Shown here one piece after another: positions 12,001 to 24,731 of a stretch of 64,000 bases of DNA. Origin of the DNA: Zygnema cylindricum (Eukaryota; Streptophyta; Zygnematophyceae; Zygnematales; Zygnemataceae); assembly GCA_037447655.1 (NCBI GenBank), contig JBBHKE010002511.1:1-64000 (forward strand), in the 5' to 3' direction. How positions within the stretch are numbered: the first letter of the stretch is position 1; every line of letters begins with the position of its first letter. Below the pieces are notes generated by a model, which was not told where the DNA came from, did no database searches, and saw only the letters and a program-made list of their open reading frames with translations. Both the position numbers and the translations under genes were made by a program.

Positions 12001-15000
12001 CAGGTATGGTTTCCTGTATTACTTGGAGATGGATTTGCTTGTGTTGTAGCTGCTTTTGGTTTTATGTCTCATAGAAATGCCTTTTAACCGAGTTTTGTCC
12101 AAGGGTTGTGGGAGCAGGAGCGAGACGCTGCCTTGGGGAATGGTGGACTTGGAAGGTACTTTTCTATTGGTCGCCAGCTGTTTAAACTAGGGAAGGGATA
12201 AGGAATACTGCATGCATATTATCTTGCCGACGAAGTTTTATGAATAGTGGTAGGTATTAACGATTGTCTGGTTTCTCTTGCAGGCTTGCAGCATGTTTCT
12301 TGGACAGCCTGGCATCACTCAATTATCCTGGCTGGGGGTGAGAAACTAGCATTTTTATCCCTTTTCGTGATGGAACTGGAATTGCTGTGCATTTAAGATG
12401 GCGTAGAATTGTTCTCATGCGCGATAGTTGTGCTATTCCTGCTTTTATGATGCATGGGCTTCCATGTGGTGGGTAACAAATTGTTGAGGCGGTTGTTATG
12501 CCAGATACGGCATCCGTTATCAGTATGGTATGTTTCGACAGACACTTCGGGATGGGTATCAGCATGAGCAGCCGGACTATTGGCTTACCTTTGGCAATCC
12601 GTGGGAGATAGAACGTGTTCACGTCACGTATCCCGTCCGGGTGAGCTATTGGGGCATTTGACTGGTATCGCTATTGTGAGGACCTTTGCTTAATTTTGAA
12701 GTTTTACTGAAAGTTTACTGCTCATGTTGGTGTGGATTTGCTCTTATTGATGTGGATTTGGTTGTGCTGGGTGCATTCAGTTTTACGGACAATCGGATGA
12801 GTATCTTGAAAACGGCCGCAAGAGGTTCCGTTGGACGGGTGGAGAAACGGTGGGCCCTCATGACTGCAAACTTTCGTACTTGCTTCTGTTTTCATGGCAT
12901 GAAGTATACTCCATAGTTGCAGTAGTGATAACTGTGAGCCGTCTAAATATTTCTTGCATTTTTTGTTTAAACCCAGAAGAGTTAGAGAAGAAAAATCAAT
13001 TATTGTGTACAATGAACCATTTTGCATGTTACTTGCATCTACTAGTGTGCAACCTCTGAACATATGAGATATTTGTATCCTATTTTTTACTCTTGTATTT
13101 GAGCAACTGCAGGTGGAAGCTGTGGCATATGATAACCCAATTCCTGGGTACTTAACAAACAACACTATCAACCTTCGTCTATGGGCAGCTAAACCAAGTG
13201 GCGAGTTTGACTTGGTAAGTTACCTACTGCTCTAGTGTGTTGGATGTTTAAGCTGCTTGATCTATGTTTTCTCTTATGATCATATACTTATGTTTTTTTT
13301 TGTTGTGATGTAGCAATCGTTCAACACTGGAGATTATGTGACTGCTATTTTAAGCAAGCAGCGAGCAGAGGCAATCAGTTCAGTTCTCTATCCAGACGAT
13401 CGCACATACCAGGTGATTGACCAGCCTAAGAAAAAGGGAACCAGCTCTGTAGGTTGTTGGAGCGATGCCAAATTTGTTGTGTCTGAGATATAGGAAACAT
13501 TCAAGAACTTATTTAGCTTCATGTGGGGATCCACCCTTTTCAATTTCCCGAAAATTGGGTGTTTCAACTGTTTGTTATTGCAGCTCCGTAATTGGAAACT
13601 GGTGTGACGATGTGCAGGGGAAAGAGCTCCGGTTAAAGCAACAGCATTTCTTTGTCTCTGCCACTCTGCAAGACATTGTTCGGCGATACAAGGATCAGCA
13701 TGATAACTTTGATGACTTTGCCAACAAGGTGCGACTCTCTACTTTCATTTTTTGTGGTTTAAGCCTACTCTGCAAATTCTGGAAGTAAGAAAATTTTAGA
13801 GCTAAGCATGATCACTGCGCAGGTTTTTAATGTTTGTTTCTCTTCAACATGGAAACACAGTTAAATCCAAGACTCTTGGGCATGTCAATGGCCGCGGCTT
13901 AATGATTTAGCAATTTTTTGCCATTTCTTTCTAGGATTTGAGCAATGAAGAACCGAATATGTCCCCCTTAGGAAATAGCTGTGCACATGTTTGCAGGTGT
14001 TCTCTATGCATTTCACGGCTTTCGTTGGCCATTTTGGCCAAGGTGCGAATAGAATTTGATGGACTTAGCTGAAAAGTTTTGCCTTTGCCACCCATAAGGC
14101 TAATGAAAACTGAGCTTCCACACTCAGTCCTTCAAATTCATTTGTGGTTGTGCAGAACCATCCAGAGAATATGTCATTATCCAGGCTGTCAATGAAACGC
14201 AAATTTGAAAACAAAACAACTACTATACAGGATGTCATTTATACATGAAGACCTCCTCTATGTCTGATTCTGGATTGTGAATTGATGGAGCTTTTTGGAA
14301 CAGGTCGCTTTGCAATTAAATGACACGCACCCAACTATTGGGATTCCGGAACTTATGCGATTGCTGATGGATGAGGAAGGCCTGGAGTGGAAGCATGCAT
14401 GGGGAATCACAACTCGTTGTTTCAGCTTCACCAACCATACAGTTTTGCCTGAGGCGCTTGAAAAGTGGCCTATAGAGCTTCTTCAATCCGTACTCCCTCG
14501 TCACCTCCAGGTATTTTTCTACTATTGCCAATCAGTTTTAGTAGGTTCAAAGAGGTCACGCTGGACTCATTGAGATTGGGGTATAAATTTGGCATTAAAG
14601 GTATCTCGAGGTGTCACTGCTGTTTTACCATTTGCAATTCCTACTCAGTAACGTCAGCACTACAGTAGTACTTACTATTAGGAAACTTTCTTCGTGAGCA
14701 TTCAATTATTTAGACGTGATGCTTTTGGGTTTCCAGATATGGAAAGCAAATCTTGAGGTGCGAGGATGAACAGGAAGGAGGTACTATGTTGTTTGCCTAG
14801 TCTAGATCTGAAAATTTTCATTTTGAGGATTCTGACTTTTCGCCAAGCAGCATCTAAGACGTTTTCAACTGAATTATGCAACTCACATTACTATGAGTAA
14901 TGTTCGGACATGTATGGTTTCCTTGTATGAAAACTGCACCTTTTCTCATGTAATGCAGTTGCAACGTGAGTGAGACTGGCATGTGTGATCCTCTTGTGGA

Positions 15001-18000
15001 AGACATAGCAATAACAGAAAAATGTTTTTTTTCAGCTGCCACTCCTTGTCGGTAAATTTAATCGGTTGCATCAAGTGTTAACAACATTTGCTCGTCCTGC
15101 AGATCATTTACGATATCAATTTCCTTTTTATGGAGGAGCTGAAGAAGTCACTAGGCACTGATTACAGCCGTTTGGCACGCATGTCTATTATTGAAGAAGG
15201 GGAGCATAAGGTGAGGGCAGTAGTACTATGAATGGGAAAATAATGTTTTCCACGTTTCTGTTTACACAATATCAGGGGCCTATATGGACACTTGTTGTCA
15301 ACAGATTTTTGGGCTCGTAATTATTGAGGCCCATATCAATTCGAAATGGGTCTTTATCATTGGGTACCATTTAATATACGGTGTAGAGATCCTTAATAAA
15401 TCTGCAGTGTACTAGACTTCAATCAGAATGATCAGTGTACTAGAATGATTTCTGAATACAAGTGTTTTTGGGAACAGGCTGTACGTATGGCGAGTATGGC
15501 TGTGGTGGCCTCCCACACAGTAAATGGTGTTGCTGTTCTTCATTCCGAGTTAATTAAGAATGTTTTGTTCAAGGTATGACTACATCAATATTAAGCTCTC
15601 CATTTTAGCAGTGACGAGGTCTTATTGAAGGACCATTTCAACGTGGGCAGGATTGCTTTCTGATGGCTTGGGGGCATTGCAAGATCTTTGCATTAACTAG
15701 ACTTCATCTGATCATCACTGTATTGATTATTCAGAGAGTAATGAGGTGGTGGTTAGTGTTTGGGATTAAAGAATGTGGAATGCTGCTTGTTGCCATTCAG
15801 AATTTTTCAATAAATCTTGTGAATGTTCATTCCCATTTGTTGCACCGATATAATCAATATGGAATCTAATCGCACTCTTGGTCACAGATACTATTTTTAT
15901 TCATTAAATCTGGTATTTTTTCTATTTTCCCCAATTGACTGATTAGAGACCAAAGGGGCTCAATTGCTAATACTTTCATTGCATGTTTGTACAGGACTTC
16001 TCTGACTACTGGCCTGAAAAATTTCAGAACAAAACAAACGGAGTTACACAGGCAAGTGCCACCTTTTGGTGTTGCCGTGGTAATAAAATTGTTAGGGGAG
16101 GGAAATAATGGACGAGTTCATCATATAATTATGGGGATGTCAAAATATTATGGAATTGTTGGGTGAAAGTGCAGCTAGAAGGAAATAATCTCTCTTTTTC
16201 TCACTTTACTGGACGATCAAGTCGCACACGTTGCACTGAAATGCAAGCTTCCTCATTAGGTGTTTAATTTATTTTATTCCTTTCTATTGATTTTTTTTCT
16301 TTTTTTTGTTTGCGGTATTGCAGAGGAGGTGGCTTGCTTTCTGCAATCCAGGTCTTGGTCAAATCATCAGCCAATGGCTGGGCACTGAATCATGGATCAC
16401 CAATTTAGACTTGCTGTCTGGACTAATTCCACATGTTAATGACCCAGCTTTACAGCAGCAATGGAGAGCGGTGAGCAACTAATCTGATGAATTCCTGCCT
16501 ACAATCTATTCTTTCATTAGCCTGTGTTGGCTTCCTTTCTGGATAAAAAAAAAAAACACTGAATTGCATGCATTATGACAACCTTGAGCAAAATTGTTTG
16601 CTTTACAAATGTCTTATTTATGCTCTTATTATGTGGAAAATGCTACATTGCAGGTTCGAAGGCAAAACAAAGCTCGACTTGCTAAGTATATAGAGGATGT
16701 CACTGGAGTGAAGGTAGGCCTGCTGGTCTTTCAGCTTTAAAGCACAAATGCTTTATTACAATGCATATACAATGTCTCCACCATTAGTGTGATTTACAAT
16801 ACGATTAAAGTACATTCGTGTAGAATTTTGTTTTTTCCTGACTTCATCACTTCTGTTCAGTACATATTCTGCTGATGAATTGCACCTGATCTGGAACAGC
16901 CAACAGTACTGTGGATATACAATGATATCGCAACCATAAACTTATCAGCTCAACCCATACCAATAATAGTGATCGGTTAGCAGACTAAAAGTATAGTGTA
17001 ATTTGTAGTGTTGTGTATCGGCAAGAAATTTATCGCGATAACTCCGATGCCGATAGTTATCGGTTATCGAACGGTCAGGAATCTCATTATATCGCTCCGA
17101 GACCAACAAATTCCTTATCGGCGATAAGTAGAATAAATATAGTACGCTATATAATCGTACTTTATAGTATACTGTATTATATTTTTTACTGTATATAGCA
17201 TGGCATGCCATGTGTAACAATCTGTTCCGTACTATGTGTAACAGAAAAACGGCGGTTCAGTACGACAGAATAAACCGTACAATTGTACAGTAGAATAGTT
17301 ATCGGTACCATTGTTATCGCGACAAAAAACCGACATTATCGGTGTTTTATCGGCGATAACACCAGTTTCAATATATCGTGCCAATATATCGATTATCGGC
17401 AAGCCAAAAAAAGGTACATATCGATTATCGGCAAAACCTTGCCGATACACAACACTAGTAATTTACACCTAGCGGATCCTTTTTAAATTTGGAGGAAAAT
17501 TACCAAAAATAAGTTTGGGATGTGGATGGGATATTGCAGGTGAGCATTGATGCTATGTTTGATGTCCAAGTGAAGCGTATCCATGAGTACAAGAGGCAAC
17601 TGCTTAATGTTCTCGCCATTATCCATCGATATGATTGCATCAAGGTATTGCCCAGATTTTTTTCTGGGGACATCAAATGTTTCTGTGGCTGATATTTGGC
17701 CAATTCTAGTGTTGAAATCTTCTTTCCTTTTTGTGGGTAATTGTGTAGTTCCTACAGTCTTATGACTATATGTGCTGTTAAGTTACTCACAATATTATAC
17801 AGTTGTGCTTACAAAAATACATCAGAAAACGTGAGTGGTCACCGATAATGGAATTAGTGTAGAAGTTGAGAATAGAATTATCCAAGTGTCAATATGACAT
17901 GTTATTGTTGTCAGTAAGCATGAAATTGGTTTACTCTTTTTTTTCTGCACAGTGATTGTGTATTCTCTTATTGTTGTTGCATACACTGTACTTTTCGGGT

Positions 18001-21000
18001 TTCCAGGTAGTGATTGAATTGTTCAGTTATATGGAAATGTGATTACTGTAGATACCCCACATTGAGAGCTGCCTCTTTTGGCCTATGGTCACGTTTTTAC
18101 TTCTCGAGGGATATGTGATTGCAGAATATGAAGCCTGAGGATCGCCGAAAAGTTGTGCCGAGAGTTTGTATTCTTGGAGGTAAAGCAGCTCCTGGATATG
18201 ATATGGCTCGCCGAATCATCAAGCTCATTTGCTCAGTTGGAGACGTTGTCAATAACGATCCAGATATTGGAAATCTCCTCAAGTTGGTGAGTGATCAAAT
18301 CAGAGTTGCATCTCAAAGGGCTCGTTTTCGGGTAATCGGAAAGTTCAGTGAGTAACCGTGTGTACCACTCCTGAAAAAGCTGTACAAATTGTGCGATTAC
18401 TCTCTTTTACTCTCGTTTAAACGAGTTTAAATTCCGGTCGTGTTACTGCCCTGTCAAATCGCGTATGCTACTGCTGGCCGAGGCAATTAGGTCATATTAA
18501 AATATGGTCGCTTTGGGGCAAACAGGTTCTAATGAATGATTTTTTTTGCATTTCAGGTCTTTGTCCCAGATTACAATGTGTCAGTCGCTGAGATTATTAT
18601 TCCTGCTGGTGACCTCTCACAGCACATCAGGTGGGAGATCTGGAGTTACCAACAACTAAGTCTTTTGCCACTTGCTTGAATGTGTTAAGACCTGATTATC
18701 GTTTGCTATGTGTAATTGTTTGTTTTTTGTATGTAATTGTCTGTTTCTCATGCGTATGCTCGTTTCTTTCTTGTAATTGTTTATTTCTTGTCCACAATTG
18801 TTTTTTTCGTATTCGGAAGTTTTTTGTTTCTTATGCATAATTGTTTGTTTCTTAAACGTAGTTGTTTGTTTCATAGACCTAATACTCACTTTGAGGCATG
18901 GAATTTGGGGCATCCAGTACCGCTGGAAACGAAGCTTCTGGAACGAGCAACATGAAATTTGCCATGAATGGTGGCCTTATCCTGGGTACTTTGGATGGTG
19001 CAAATGTGGAAATCAGGGAGGAGATTGGTGAGGAAAATATGGTAAGTCTCTGGTTTTCTTTGTTAATCGATTTTACAGGTCATGTTTCTTTCATCACAGA
19101 ATGTGAGGGTTGTCCAGTTTTTCTAATAATGGTTTTCACGGGGCTTTGAACCTCTAGCTCACACGGTGTATGCTGAATATGGCAGTTGCAAACACAGCTT
19201 CCTTCAAGTTACAATTACAATTGTGATTATTAAGTAAAATAGTGCAGATTTCTAGTCTTTTACAATTTTTAATTTCCTCTTTTTGCGTGTCAATCCCCCT
19301 GATGTTTATTGAAATATTTATTGTTATTATTTTCGTCATAATCCAGTTTATTTTTGGAGCCAAAACATCTGATGTTGCACGCTTGCGAGCTGAACGGCGG
19401 ACCTTTACTCCCTGCCGCGAGTTTACTCGCGTAGTTGGGTGAGCTCCGCCTCCAATTGGATTTGTTTTTTTTAGATTTATATTCTATGTATATATGTTTG
19501 TCTATGAATGGTGAGTAAATGTCCGTATGTTATATATAACAGGAATGGTTTATATATGTCTGCCTGTCTAATGCTTTTTTGAAGGAAAGAAACTCTAAAG
19601 CCTATCTAGTGTTACCAGTAAAATATCCTTTCCCAAATTCACTCTTTGATGGCTGAACCGTTCAATAGTTCCCCCTGTCAAAGTTCAATACCCATCTTGG
19701 TGAGGCCAAGGTAGAAGATGGCTGATTTGTATTTGAAAGTTGATGTCCACTTTTTATCATCAGGATGATAAGTAATGGCGTTTTTGGTGCGACTGAGGAT
19801 TTGATTCCACTCTGTGAATCCATTGAAGGCGCCAATGATTCTTACTTGCTCGCAAATGACTTTCCGAGCTATCTGGCGGCACAGGTACTTGCAAAAAAGC
19901 ATCCTCATGTTTCAAAAGAGTTTTATTGATTTGTAGGTTACAAAAACAGTTTTTGCAGTTTATCCCTCTTTCTTCCCCGCATTATTGTCTTTCTCCCTTC
20001 TGTCACTTTCTTGAATGTCTCCTTTCTTCTTTTCTCCTTTTTAGTTTATTGCTTACCTTTTCTTCTCTTACCTTCCTCCCCTTTTTCACCTCCTTCCCCC
20101 GTCTCCTCTGGGTCCAATTAGGTGTTGTAATCATGAAACTTGCATTACACCGCGAATCGTCCCCTAATTCTGACTCTATCACACTAAATAGAGTTAATAA
20201 TTCTAAATTATTCTTTACATTATTTAAGGTACTTTTTGAATCAGCGTTAACAACTCTAATGTAGTTCCGTTTTAAATAGTGTGGCGTACGGTCGGTGTCT
20301 GACCGTGCAAAATTGTACTTTATTAACTAGAATAGTAATTTATTAACTAAAAAAGTACAAAAAATGATTTAATACAGGCCGTTATCATGTAACTGCGTTT
20401 TCACAAACCGCGTAATTCAATGTCATAATGACGTGAAACTGTACGTTTTGTCAGATTCTGTACGTATACCTAATTTACAGTAGAGATATTCAGCGCGGAT
20501 AATTATTACGGCAAGAAACCCAAATTAGAGTTATTGATAAATTAGAGAAGATTTATTTTTTGAAAAGAGTTTATTACCCAAATTAGAGTTAATAACTCTA
20601 TTTTTTTTTTTCATTTTTTGACTCTAATTATTTCTTTACTCTAATTACGATTCGCGGTGTAGTGATCTTTCATGCTACTTCTTCACAGAAACAACCACGT
20701 CATTGGAACTGAATTAGAATTAATAACACTGATAGAAACCCCACGTTAATAATTTATATACTCTAAAAACTATTCACGTTGTAGTGTTATTCTGACAAAT
20801 TTGATTTGATGGGTGCACCAGGCTGCTGTTGACAACTTAGTGTTGGTGAGCTAACAGTATCATAGAATTAACGTGGCTTATTATGGACCACTTAACTGAA
20901 TAATGTTAGTTACACTAATTTATGATTCACTCGAATTGAAGTGATGAGCTAAACCAGTGATAGAGATTGTAATGTTGACCTGATAGTTGTGATGTGATGG

Positions 21001-21162
21001 GTGCACCAGGCTGCTGTTGACAAAGCTTACGTGGATGTGAATCGCTGGACAAGAATGTCGATCCTTAGTACTGCTGGGTCTGGTAAGTTCAGCAGTGACA
21101 GGACTATCACAGAATATGCTGAGAAAATTTGGGACATCGAGCCTTGCAATCGACCTCTGTAA
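9099..21162 (+). CDS. alpha-glucan (starch/glycogen) phosphorylase with N-terminal ACT domain, 23 exons
   Basis: EC 2.4.1.1 family enzyme: phosphorolysis of alpha-1,4-glucan to glucose-1-phosphate. Exons: 9099-9851, 10134-10248, 10455-10555, 12118-12155, 12284-12337, 12505-12640, 12781-12849, 13113-13214, 13314-13412, 13618-13728, 14304-14510, 15103-15210, 15478-15573, 15995-16051, 16324-16470, 16654-16713, 17540-17644, 18125-18286, 18557-18630, 18918-19041, 19347-19438, 19764-19884, 21010-21162. All phases agree, giving about 1027 residues. Residues 1 to about 60 are Ser/Arg-rich and end near VRAQA, a plausible plastid transit peptide. An ACT domain lies at about 90-150 ([15 protein letters not shown] ... 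[11 protein letters not shown]). The catalytic domain starts near 185 and has [69 protein letters not shown] and the PLP-lysine motif [15 protein letters not shown]. The large insertion of higher-plant plastid isoforms is absent. Intron 14 has a GC donor. Call secure; plastid location inferred. Confidence 0.95.
10556..12117 (+). other. phosphorylase intron 3, 1.56 kb, no recognised insertion
   Basis: The longest early intron, between GAG-CAG (ending 10555) and the exon coding [13 protein letters not shown]-rich, with no inverted termini, open family-like frame or RNA gene seen. Confidence 0.5.
17006..17457. mobile_element. hAT-like MITE in phosphorylase intron 16
   Basis: 452 bp bounded by TAGTGTTGTGTATCGG and CCGATACACAACACTA, with 8-bp flanks gtaatttg and gtaattta. 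It carries the same subterminal 'cgataactatcggttatcg' region as the copies at 7430 and 43165. It sits about 290 bp into the 826-bp intron and about 80 bp before the acceptor of exon 17. Confidence 0.85.
20146..20661. mobile_element. MITE in phosphorylase intron 22, TACACCGCGAATCG ends
   Basis: The left end TACACCGCGAATCGT is the inverse of the right end ACGATTCGCGGTGTA. The interior has repeated 'tagagttaataa' words and 'ttttaaatagtgtggcg'. It shares its end sequence with the 202-bp copy at 26639-26840, where the ends read TACACC-TGAATCG and CGATTCACGGTGTA. Confidence 0.7.
20800..21030 (+). repeat. duplicated acceptor edge of phosphorylase exon 23
   Basis: The segment 'gatgggtgcaccag' plus 'gctgctgttgacaa' occurs at 20808-20835 and again at 20996-21023. 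The second is the functional acceptor and start of exon 23, since the frame continues to conserved C-terminal sequence. The first runs into a TAG within five codons (AAVDN then stop), so it is a decoy copy 188 bp upstream. Confidence 0.85.
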
Positions 21163-21959
21163 ACCTCGCTGGCAAGTATTTGCTGCATCTTTTAACTTGT
21201 AGTTAACTTTAAATTTTGAGTGATTTTAGCGCCACATATACCAATGTTAGTAGAGTATCTTTATTCTGGAATTGTACTTCAAGGTTCTTGAAAATAGGAT
21301 GATGTTATTATGCTGTGTACAGCCTCTACAAAAATTTATGTATAGGTTCTTATCGTAGTTAATGGAGTTGTGAATGTTGCTTTGTGTAACATGTCACATT
21401 TACCATTTCAAATAAGCTAGAATAGAAAATGTTCCTCGATTGCTATTTTTTATTATTATATTTGGAAATGTGGTCTCTGCATTCTTATTCGACTGTGCCT
21501 ATCCTTCATGTGTCTGGATTATGCCTTGTATTTTGTAGTGATGTATATTGAGGCAGTCCCTTGATATTTGATCTGGGTTAGTAATCTTACGCTCGATATT
21601 TTTCACCACCTTCAGTTTTCACCAAAACATAAATGTTCATGGAACTAACTTCATTTTCACACATCAGAATTGATTGGATGTCTATCATTTACAAGGCATT
21701 AACTACCACTAAAGGTTAAGTTGCTTCACTTGATCACACACATTAGAAACAATTTTACAGGCAGTACAAAAAATATTGTATATCAATGCACGGGAATACG
21801 TGAGGTTATTGTAGCACAACATACTGGATTTTTAGATAGTGTGACAGTGAAGCCAGTTTTCTGGAATTTGGGCAGGTGAGTTCTCTATAAGAAAGATGGA
21901 TCAGTAACCTTGTGATTGGATTGGATCAATGTACGGCATTGTGTTCAGATTATGTATTA
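21163..21959 (+). other. 3' flank of the phosphorylase gene
   Basis: AT-rich sequence after the stop codon at 21160-21162, presumably containing the 3'UTR. No unambiguous polyadenylation signal or second gene seen. Confidence 0.4.
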
Positions 21960-22540
21960 ATACACAAGATTTTATGATATAAAAACAAAGTTGGCATATT
22001 GAAGCTATTCTTGACTAAAAACTCTCGGGCAAAGCCAAAATTTTACTCTTGAATGGCAACAATATGGCGAATGTACCAAATTTTTGAAAAGTATATACTA
22101 ATAAGGACTGTCTATCCTATCAGGCGAAACATGCAATTCTTTGGGATGGTTTATGACCTCTCTCAAACTAATAAGGATCAGAAGGTAAGTGACTATCTTT
22201 AAATATCATTTGAGAAAATGCAGCAACCTGGATATGCTGAGAAAAGCTGTCTGTAACGGCTTTGTCTCCTGCTGATGTATTTGCGACTCCCGGCGGCAGT
22301 TAATGCAGATGGAATTCTCTCCATACAGCACTCCGCTCAGTTCTGTTATCCGTTCGTTACACAACCCATGAATAGCAGTTTAACGCCGTGATCGTGGTGG
22401 CATGTAATTCCACACACACATATCCATAGGCTCTTCCTATCACAAGAAGTACGGCTCATAAATTTAGGCCCTTCAACTCAAAACAATATCAAGTCCTCTA
22501 TCTCCACCTTAGGTCCAACTACAATAGCAGGGTTTACACT
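21960..22540. repeat. segmental copy of the E1-gene 3' end (matches 27375-27950)
   Basis: This block and 27375-27950 share, in the same order and orientation, 'aacatgcaattctttgggatgg'-type sequence, the terminal exon, 'taggctcttcct', 'ttaggcccttca' and 'taggtccaa'. Divergence is visible throughout, so the duplication is not recent. It places a terminal-exon copy just 3' of the phosphorylase gene. Confidence 0.8.
22239..22436 (-). pseudogene. dead copy of the final exon of the 2-oxoacid dehydrogenase E1 gene
   Basis: On the minus strand an AG acceptor is followed by EEPMDMCVWNYMPPR, matching EEPKNMGAWSYMQPR of the real final exon at 27837-27634. A TAA then closes the frame after about 18 codons, and the rest shows frameshifts. 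The acceptor changed from ACAG to ATAG but is still AG. No other E1 exons were seen nearby, so this is an exon-scale rather than gene-scale duplicate. Confidence 0.8.
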
Positions 22541-24165
22541 TAGTTTACACCATGAACTTTATCCATAAAATTCACAATTATGGCCGCTGTACATCAGTCG
22601 GTACTTTCCACTATCCCCTTCCGGCCTACCCACACTCCACTTGACTAAGCATATCCCTCTCTTTATATCTGTCAAGTGTACATCCATTGTCCACGATGCA
22701 ATTTTCCATATTTCATTTTTGTCAAAAACTTTTAAGGGAGTCACAATTTACAGAGACAATCTTACTGAATGTCATCAGACTAAATCCTTCATTGTCTAGC
22801 CTGCCATCCTCTGTTTTAAGTCAGAAACTTCTTTGGTGGTCAACGAAGACAAAATCTGTATTGTAACAATGTTTTGTATTTTTAGTTTGATACAATGTAC
22901 AATGCAAAACGGTTTTTTGTGGGCACAGCCTACATGAGTTTTTCCTCATCATGAAGGTTGAAATACCTTGAGCCTCGCATGAACTTTTGCCATAAATATG
23001 AAAGGTTAGCACACGAAACATGAAATAATCAATGTGCAACAGTTTCTTGCATTTTACAAGCATTCATAATCGGTATGGAACATTTCGTTTGGTGCGGTCC
23101 CGAGCTGATTAGTCCTCCATAGTAGACTTTGTTGTCCTAAAAATAACGTGGGATACATTTAAAATGCTTTATTCACTTGTAAGACGATTAGTTTAGTTGC
23201 CATGGAAAATGACTATTTAAGCATATGTGTGTGGCTGCGATCACTCGTACACACGTCAACAGAGATTTTGCCTGGTGATTGTTGGAACAATGTCTACGTG
23301 TTCATCTTCTATTCTTAACATTAACCTTTTTGTGCAGTGAAATCCTGAATCAAAATCGGCTGCCTTTAAATCCAACTTCAAAGGTCTTAGCAATATTTTA
23401 TGCAATGTCATATTTGTTGCCCGTTGTTTAAAAGCAAACATGTAAGCAAAAACATAACTATATTAAATGTACATTTGAGATGTTCATTTTACTCCACCAA
23501 TGATGCAATCAATAGACGCCTGGCTATCAAACCAATTTACTTGTGACATTCATATAACGAAATACAATATCCATATACAGTATGCGACATCCATAAAACA
23601 TACCAGCCTAATCGAGCATCTAATGAAAGAGTTCACATAAACTTTATTGCACCATTTCGACACAAGAGAAAACATGTTCACATCTTACAGGAAGCATTTT
23701 CGTGTAAATCCCACAACTAGTCACATTTCTTTTTTTCTTTGTTCGTCCTTATTTCGGCTATGTACACAGCAAATCGGGCTTAACCAGGACTATATCTACT
23801 GTACTATATGTACTGTATTCGTCAAGGAAGATCCCTTTACCAATCTGTAAATCTGCCTTTAACCTCCAGAGAAACAAGATTCCCATAACTTACAAGACTT
23901 CTACACCCATGATTCCCTCCCCCCTTACCCACACTACATCTCCAATCAACTCTTCCTTCACCTCCACCATGTCAACTTCCGTTGTCTATTATACCATTTG
24001 TTTCGTGTTACATTTTTGTCCAAAACTTTGATGACAGTCACAATTAACAAAATCGATTGCACTAAAAGCCATCAAACTAAATCCTTCATTGCCCCATTTG
24101 ACACCTTCTATTTTATGTCAAAACATTCTTTCACAATCGTGAGCAGTCGACCAACAAAGTAAATC
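22541..24165. repeat. region containing an internal duplication (22640-22865 and 23925-24165)
   Basis: Both segments carry 'cccacact', 'tttttgtcaaaaacttt' / 'tttttgtccaaaacttt', 'agtcacaat', 'aaatccttcattg' and a closing 'caacgaag' / 'caacaaag' in the same order. One minus-strand frame (22559-22744) is open, but the other copy is broken in the matching frame, so coding status is unknown. The remainder is AT-rich with no recognised gene. Confidence 0.6.
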
Positions 24166-24197
24166 TCGGCAAATGGTCGAGTTTCCAATTAAATCCT

Positions 24198-24731
24198 TCA
24201 ACCCTTTTTGTCGGCTTTAATAGTTCCTTTTTCGCCACCATTCACTTCGTGCGCTCGATTCCGAGGATGACGTCGATATCCATCATGATGCTTGTGATAT
24301 CCGTGACGTATGTAACGCTCTTTCCCTCCACTCCTCCGCTCTTTCCCGTCAGTTGCGATCTCGCTGACGTGTCGGTCGTTCTCTTCTTTCCTGTCCCCAC
24401 GATCCTCCTTTTCCTCATGAAGACGACTCGAGTGTGGAGATCTTCTCTCTCCATGTCCCTCCTGTCTATTTCCAGTTCTGTGTCGATGGGAATCTCTCTC
24501 ACAACCATGGCTATGGTGGGCAAAGCGTCTTTTTTCCGTCAACGGAGATCCGTGTGGAGAAACTGAAATTCTGTTTTCCATGTGAGGGGAGCCATGGGGA
24601 GAGTGTCGGAGACCTTTATCTTGGGAGCCGTGAGGGGGGCGTCTGTGCCTTCCAAGGGAGGAGTGAGGGAGAGAGGAGGAAGGGAGAGAGGAGGGAGAGA
24701 GTGCTCCCATTGTAGGACTGACAAAGGCCAT
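24198..24731 (-). CDS. basic His/Arg/Ser/Gly-rich hypothetical protein (paralogue of the 25881 ORF)
   Basis: An uninterrupted 177-codon frame starting MAFVSPTMGALSPSSLPSS. It is dominated by His, Arg, Ser, Gly, Lys and Glu, with SP dipeptides early (SPHGSP twice) and charged repeats later. The segment MENRISVSPHGSPLTEKRR resembles MENLSLSSPRGSPPRRHRR of the plus-strand ORF at 25881. Sequence upstream of both starts also matches ('aattccaaaa' then 'cgttatctt'). The conserved start region and conserved 5' flank support a real transcribed unit. The protein may be an exon of a longer spliced gene. No family is recognised; a disordered protein is likely. Low-complexity composition keeps confidence moderate. 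Confidence 0.45.
   Translation of the reverse strand: MAFVSPTMGALSPSSLPSSSLPHSSLGRHRRPPHGSQDKGLRHSPHGSPHMENRISVSPHGSPLTEKRRFAHHSHGCERDSHRHRTGNRQEGHGERRSPHSSRLHEEKEDRGDRKEENDRHVSEIATDGKERRSGGKERYIRHGYHKHHDGYRRHPRNRAHEVNGGEKGTIKADKKG

Noticed and set aside
12722-13171. 149-codon minus-strand frame
   Set aside because: Antisense to phosphorylase exons 7 and 8, whose plus-strand frame is clearly coding.
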